DNA of 26,325 bases from an uncultured Ruminiclostridium sp. (GTDB taxonomy: Bacteria; Bacillota; Clostridia; Oscillospirales; Acutalibacteraceae). Location: NCBI GenBank assembly GCA_902490005.1, contig CABUCM010000038.1:1-26325 (forward strand), in the 5' to 3' direction. The notes under the pieces were generated by a model. That model did no database searches, was not told the origin of the DNA, and saw only the letters and a program-made list of their open reading frames with translations. Every line of letters starts with the position of its first letter. The first letter of the stretch is position 1. The translations under genes were made by a program, and so were the position numbers. Below, in pieces: positions 23,296 to 26,325 of the stretch.

Positions 23296-24237
23296 ATGGA
23301 AAAAGTACTTTTTGACACCGACATCGGCACCGACATTGACGATGCTCTTGCATTAGCTTACCTGCTGTGCCAGCCTGAATGCGACCTGCTGGGCATTACC
23401 ACCGTATCCGGCGATGTGGTGACCCGGGCTAAGCTGGCCAGCGCCGTATGTAAAAAAGCGGGCAAAGACATCCCTATCTATCCGGGCTGTCCCGACTGCA
23501 TCGCCACACCGCAGATCGAGCCTTATGTCCCTCAGGACCAAATTCTATCAGATTTCGACCATGATACCATATTCCCTCAGGGAGAGGCCATTGAATTTAT
23601 GCGCAGAACTATCCGTGAAAACCCGGGAGAGGTAACGCTGATCGGCGTGGGCCCTATGACTAACATTGCCCTGCTGTTCCTGGTGGATCCGGAAATTCCC
23701 AGGCTGTTAAAACGCCTATGCCTGATGTGCGGGAGGTTCGGCTCCTTTGAAGAGGAAAAACGCCCTCACGCCGACTTATTGGCCTTTGTCCCTAATCCCC
23801 GAACCCAAACCGTCCTTCAGGGCTATACGGATATGAACTCCATCGTAGACCCTTACGCCACCAAAGTGGTATACGACGCTCCCGTGGCGCTCCACCGCAG
23901 TGTGGGTATGGATATCACCCGGCAGGTACGGCTCGACCCTCAAGTCTTTCGGGATACCTACCATCATCCTGTGCTGGATCCGGTAAAGGCAATGGCGGAA
24001 CTGTGGTTCCGGGAATCCAACAATGTTTCCTTCCACGACCCTATTCCCACTGCCTCTATTTTTATGCCCGACGGAATCCTTACCTATCGTAATGTAAATG
24101 TCACCGTAGAAACCACCAGCCCCCGGCTGGCCGGCTTTGTATTTTATGACGAACAGGAAAACGGCAGCCACCAGGTGGCAGATACCATTGACGCGCAAGG
24201 GTTCCTGTCCCATTTCCATTCTGTATTTCAAGGCTGA
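23296..24237 (+). CDS. Nucleoside hydrolase (inosine-uridine-preferring family)
   Basis: Calcium-dependent N-glycosidase family that splits ribonucleosides into base and ribose; 313 aa, normal length. The metal-binding start FDTDIGTDIDDALALAY is intact, followed by ITTVSGDV, IGVGPMTNIAL near residue 117 and the C-terminal NNVSFHDPIPTA block with the conserved His-Asp. AAGGAGA precedes the ATG at 23296, with the sequence upstream (23183-23295) empty apart from this site. It is the last gene before a strong terminator and seems to belong to the glycan operon. Some family members act on unusual N- or O-ribosides; whether this one acts on a sugar product of the pathway is inference. Confidence 0.92.
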   Translation: MEKVLFDTDIGTDIDDALALAYLLCQPECDLLGITTVSGDVVTRAKLASAVCKKAGKDIPIYPGCPDCIATPQIEPYVPQDQILSDFDHDTIFPQGEAIEFMRRTIRENPGEVTLIGVGPMTNIALLFLVDPEIPRLLKRLCLMCGRFGSFEEEKRPHADLLAFVPNPRTQTVLQGYTDMNSIVDPYATKVVYDAPVALHRSVGMDITRQVRLDPQVFRDTYHHPVLDPVKAMAELWFRESNNVSFHDPIPTASIFMPDGILTYRNVNVTVETTSPRLAGFVFYDEQENGSHQVADTIDAQGFLSHFHSVFQG

Positions 24238-24242
24238 CCCAA

Positions 24243-24274
24243 AAGGCCCGCCCCGTGGAAAAGCGGCGGGCCTT
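24243..24274 (+). terminator. Terminator of the glycan operon
   Basis: AAGGCCCGCC (24243-24252) and GGCGGGCCTT (24265-24274) with a 12-base loop, 5 bases beyond the nucleoside hydrolase stop. Confidence 0.8.
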
Positions 24275-24315
24275 GGTCCTGTTGAATATACGCCCGCCTC
24301 GCGGGCGCGGGATTT

Positions 24316-24582
24316 TTAAAGTAAAAGACGGTATGAAATAAGACATTCCAATAAAGAATGTTCAAATCTCATACCGTCTTTTTTGGTGCGGATGAAATGA
24401 TAACGGCCACTTTGGGCCAATCCCTCCGGCGTGTCCGGATGGGTGCCCCGCTGGACCGGCAGCCTGTGGGCAAGCATTTGAATGGTTGTGGAGCAGGCAA
24501 AGCCTCCCGCGGCCCCTTTTTTCAGAGGGCTTTTTGAGGAAATCTTTTTTCGGCCTGTTATATGGGCGTCTATCCGTCTTCT
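24316..24582 (-). pseudogene. Remnant resembling the C-terminal end of a sugar-phosphate isomerase (SIS-type) protein
   Basis: An 89-codon minus-strand frame without a start reads KKGAAGGFACSTTIQMLAHR and then LPVQRGTHPDTPEGLAQSG. The pattern (hydrophobic helix, RG-x-x-PD-x-P) resembles the end of SIS-domain phosphosugar isomerases. Its tail runs into the long hairpin at 24323-24382. No upstream part of such a protein is present, so this is probably gene debris. The assignment is weak. Confidence 0.3.
24323..24382. repeat. Long two-tier inverted repeat
   Basis: Outer arms AAAAGACGGTATGA (24323-24336) and TCATACCGTCTTTT (24369-24382) are perfect. Inner arms ACATTC/GAATGT (24343-24348, 24356-24361) stack inside. 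A-run and T-run ends allow it to act as a bidirectional terminator; it may also be the end of a small mobile repeat. Confidence 0.6.
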
Positions 24583-24779
24583 TCACGACTGCGATTATTG
24601 GTTGGCGAACTACGGTATTTCGTTAAAAATCGCCCTCGCTGATTGGGATGGCGCCAACGTTTACTTCGGCTGTCTGGAACGTTTAAAGGTTCGAATTGTT
24701 CTGCGGTCTTACTAAGCTCTTTCGCTTTCCCTGGATCAGCCTTACGCGGAACTGATTTTCAATTTCGCCATCGTTTTAG
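24583..24779. other. Stretch without recognisable gene
   Basis: No start with a ribosome site and no familiar protein pattern on either strand. It probably continues the decayed region to its left and ends at the hairpin at 24780-24809. Confidence 0.4.
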
Positions 24780-24809
24780 ATCCCCTGCCGTTTATTGCCG
24801 GCAGGGGAT
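24780..24809 (+). terminator. Terminator-like hairpin
   Basis: ATCCCCTGCC (24780-24789) and GGCAGGGGAT (24800-24809) followed by TTTTT. It separates the decayed region from the second phage-like patch; no intact gene ends at it. Confidence 0.75.
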
Positions 24810-24881
24810 TTTTTAATTCGGTTATTTAGGGATACGGGGCAGCTTTCGTCTCATATTTGGGAAAAATATTACGAAAACCTC

Positions 24882-24928
24882 TTGATTTTAAATCTCAACG
24901 TGTTATAATAAAAACAGAACATACGTTT
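24882..24928 (+). promoter_or_regulatory. Promoter with LexA-box-like operator, copy 2
   Basis: TTGATT (24882-24887), 16-base spacer, TATAAT (24904-24909), then GAACATACGTTT (24917-24928). Spacer length, -35 and -10 hexamers and a 17-base stretch around the operator (AAACAGAACATACGTTT) equal those of copy 1 near 13006. Confidence 0.6.
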
Positions 24929-24953
24929 CCTTTTGAAGGGAGAAAACAAACTT

Positions 24954-25193
24954 ATGGAGCATTTGATAAAGATACCCCCTAGCAAGGATCATACCGCCTT
25001 GAAAGAAAATAAAAATCTTCAAAAGAAGGATTCCATATGGGATGAAGGTATCAATCAAGAAATCCTAAATGAATTTAGAAAACAGCCGTTAAAGAAAAAG
25101 AAAATGACTATTTATCTTCTTCGCTCATTAGTTTCATCTGCGCAAGAAGAAACTTCTTTTGCTCCAAAGTCAACCGGTCAACATAATCCATAA
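24954..25193 (+). CDS. Hypothetical 79-aa protein, possibly with a truncated and read-through C-terminus
   Basis: Starts MEHLIKIPPSKDHTALKENK; highly charged, lysine-rich, no family recognised. AAGGGAG lies about 11 bases before the ATG, and the LexA-like promoter copy 2 is directly upstream, so it is probably damage- or repressor-controlled. Its last 28 or so codons run antisense through the 3' end of the convergent repressor gene (85-base overlap), and that part (RSLVSSAQEETSFAPKS) looks like accidental read-through. The original gene may have been cut by a recombination event. Confidence 0.4.
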   Translation: MEHLIKIPPSKDHTALKENKNLQKKDSIWDEGINQEILNEFRKQPLKKKKMTIYLLRSLVSSAQEETSFAPKSTGQHNP

Positions 25194-25479
25194 GTTCCTT
25201 TTCGATTGAGGTAAGCGCGTCATCTTCGGCCTCACGCTTCGGCGCGGGGTCTTTTTTGTTGTCTTCTTCAAGCGTAAGATGAGGATTTTGGCTATAACCC
25301 ATCAAGTAATCAATGGTAACCCCATATCTTTCGGCCACAGAAATCCAAAAATCCGATTTTGGCTCCCTAATCCCTGTTTCGTAATTATTATATGTTGTCT
25401 TGGCAATTCCAACTGATTTTCCGAACTCTGACTGGGTCATACCAAGGGATTCCCGAAGTTTTTTTAAGTTTTCCTGCAT
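25108..25479 (-). CDS. Phage-type XRE repressor
   Basis: DNA-binding repressor of about 123 aa. The helix-turn-helix domain is LKKLRESLGMTQSEFGKSVG and IAKTTYNNYETGIREPK (about residues 5-42), followed by ERYGVTIDYLMGYS, a standard lysogeny-repressor pattern. An acidic linker and a short helical C-terminus (SIEKELMDYVDRLTLEQKKF) follow; there is no LexA-like peptidase domain. The ATG at 25479 is chosen because GGGG lies 8 bases upstream; an in-frame GTG at 25488 is possible. Its promoter and two operator copies lie between 25507 and 25622. It probably represses the rightward promoter leading to the BppU-like gene and controls itself. Confidence 0.85.
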   Translation of the reverse strand: MQENLKKLRESLGMTQSEFGKSVGIAKTTYNNYETGIREPKSDFWISVAERYGVTIDYLMGYSQNPHLTLEEDNKKDPAPKREAEDDALTSIEKELMDYVDRLTLEQKKFLLAQMKLMSEEDK

Positions 25480-25506
25480 ATAAGGCACCCCATTTCCATT
25501 GATCTG

Positions 25507-25622
25507 ATCATAGCACAGGAATTCAAATTAATCAAGAATAAAATCCACGATTCGGGGATTAAAGCGTTGACAAATCTCGGCACGTGGACTATAATATAAA
25601 TAATCCACAAATCGTGGATTAT
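25507..25622. promoter_or_regulatory. Lysogeny-type switch: divergent promoters with two repressor operators
   Basis: Rightward promoter: TTGACA (25567-25572), 17 bases, TATAAT (25590-25595). Leftward promoter for the repressor: TTGATT (complement of 25530-25535), 17 bases, TATGAT (complement of 25507-25512). Operator 1 is a perfect palindrome with arms ATAATCCAC (25600-25608) and GTGGATTAT (25614-25622), lying on the rightward start site. Operator 2, AATCCACGATTCGGGGATT (25542-25560), matches it at most positions and lies between the two -35 boxes. Confidence 0.82.
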
Positions 25623-25808
25623 AATAAGCGATAAAATCCCTGTAACCATTGAAGCATATGAGAAGAGTAGCCATTAAGAAAAGCAATCGATGTGTAAGGC
25701 GCTGGGCGCAGCCGGCAAACTTACAACGGGTATATCCGTGATAAAGCCGTTCCCACAACGATGTTCAAAAAATTGGTAACGTTTTATAACAAAACAGGAG
25801 GCACGATA
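25623..25808 (+). other. Leader between the switch promoter and the BppU-like gene
   Basis: A transcript from the rightward promoter would have about 200 bases before the next good start. No ribosome site precedes any short frame here. The BppU frame is open back to 25698 and reads YNGYIRDKAVPTTMFKKLVT upstream of its ATG, which may be the leftover end of another phage gene. AGGAGG at its end belongs to the gene at 25809. Confidence 0.4.
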
Positions 25809-26325
25809 ATGGTTTACAAAGAAATAACCCTTGACACATGGCAGCAGCCCAATGAGGAAATCCGGGTAATCCAGGAAGAGGCAGACGGCAGGGAATTAAT
25901 CATCAATTTATTTGACAACGCCAGTCCCCTAGATTTAACCGGGAAAAAAGTATCTCTTTTCATTCAGAAACCGGACGACACCGTGATCTATAACACATGT
26001 GCGGCTGAAGGGAACACGGTAACCGCCGTTCTCACAAGGCAAATGATGGCGGCTTATGGCGTAACCAAACTGTGCGAGCTTCAGATCATAGACGCCGATA
26101 ACCACACGCTAAAGGTAACCCTTCCCCCTCTGCGGATCATAAGGAGCAATTACGACGGGGCTGTGGAGAGCACGGACGAATTTTCCCGGCTGGCGGAAGC
26201 ACTGAACGCGGTGAATTCCGCATCAGAAATGATCGAGGACGCCACCGCTGAAGCATTGGCTGTGAAGAATGATCTGATTGAAAAACGGGACAGCGGCTTT
26301 TTCAACGGCGCTCCCGGTCTCCAGG
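25809..26325 (+). CDS. Phage baseplate upper protein (BppU N-terminal domain-like), cut by window edge
   Basis: Tail/baseplate protein of the receptor-binding apparatus of Gram-positive phages. The visible 172 residues start MVYKEITLDTW and contain an N-terminal beta domain (RELIINLFDNASPLDLTGKK; VSLFIQKPDDTVIYNT; ITRSNYDGAVESTDEF-like region with LPPLRIIRSNYDGAVEST), then an Ala/Glu-rich helical stretch (LAEALNAVNSASEMIEDATA) leading to GFFNGAPGLQ at the edge. AGGAGG is 7 bases before the ATG. The frame is open to the window end. It follows the repressor-operator switch directly, without cro, replication or packaging genes, so either the phage is heavily deleted or this is a compact tail-protein cassette. 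Confidence 0.8.
   Translation, partial: MVYKEITLDTWQQPNEEIRVIQEEADGRELIINLFDNASPLDLTGKKVSLFIQKPDDTVIYNTCAAEGNTVTAVLTRQMMAAYGVTKLCELQIIDADNHTLKVTLPPLRIIRSNYDGAVESTDEFSRLAEALNAVNSASEMIEDATAEALAVKNDLIEKRDSGFFNGAPGLQ

Noticed and set aside
25630..25780. Two 27-29 codon frames in the BppU leader as cro-like genes
   Set aside because: No ribosome sites, no helix-turn-helix pattern, and mutually overlapping frames.
1..26325. CRISPR arrays, rRNA or tRNA genes
   Set aside because: No regularly spaced repeats and no tRNA or rRNA signatures were seen on either strand.

Overview
The window looks like chromosomal DNA of a Gram-positive anaerobe of the Clostridia, probably Oscillospirales/Ruminococcaceae-like. 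The evidence is strong AGGAGG ribosome sites, a T-box riboswitch, an aspS-gatC-gatA-gatB transamidation operon, a CUT1-type sugar ABC system without its own ATPase, and a GC-rich backbone interrupted by AT-rich accessory DNA. The taxonomic placement is inference.

Layout. (1) 1 to about 5265 is the right-hand part of an integrative element. It has a large serine recombinase (cut by the left edge) and TnpW reading leftward, then a divergent, very AT-rich restriction-modification operon: an XRE regulator, a 637-aa nuclease-methyltransferase and a 345-aa two-TRD specificity subunit. The architecture and sizes match BcgI-like Type IIB systems. The specificity gene carries a G8 tract exactly in the linker between its two recognition domains, which is a strong phase-variation candidate. 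(2) The element ends inside feoB; only the C-terminal membrane part of feoB (to 6008) remains here. (3) 6139-11115 (minus strand) encodes gatB, gatA and an AspRS-GatC fusion. A T-box leader (11150-11425) precedes them; its specifier loop contains overlapping GAA and AAC codons. (4) 11709-12827 encodes a zinc-ribbon membrane-anchored protein. (5) 13006-13990 is a small phage-like regulatory patch: a LexA-box-like promoter, an XRE remnant, a DUF739-type regulator and two tiny ORFs. (6) 14437-24237 is a glycan-utilisation locus. A PocR/AraC regulator and a GH51 arabinofuranosidase read leftward. Diverging from them are two permeases, a lipoprotein binding protein, a GH78 rhamnosidase and a nucleoside hydrolase. 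(7) 24316-26325 holds a decayed sugar-isomerase-like tail, a second LexA-box-like promoter, and a repressor/operator switch whose rightward promoter leads to a phage BppU-like baseplate protein cut by the right edge.

How it works together. The transamidation operon makes Asn-tRNA(Asn), and perhaps Gln-tRNA(Gln), indirectly and is induced by uncharged tRNA. The glycan locus would import an arabinose- and/or rhamnose-bearing oligosaccharide and cleave it inside the cell, since neither glycosidase has a signal peptide. The mobile element brings a restriction system that may switch specificity by slippage while breaking the ferrous iron transporter gene.
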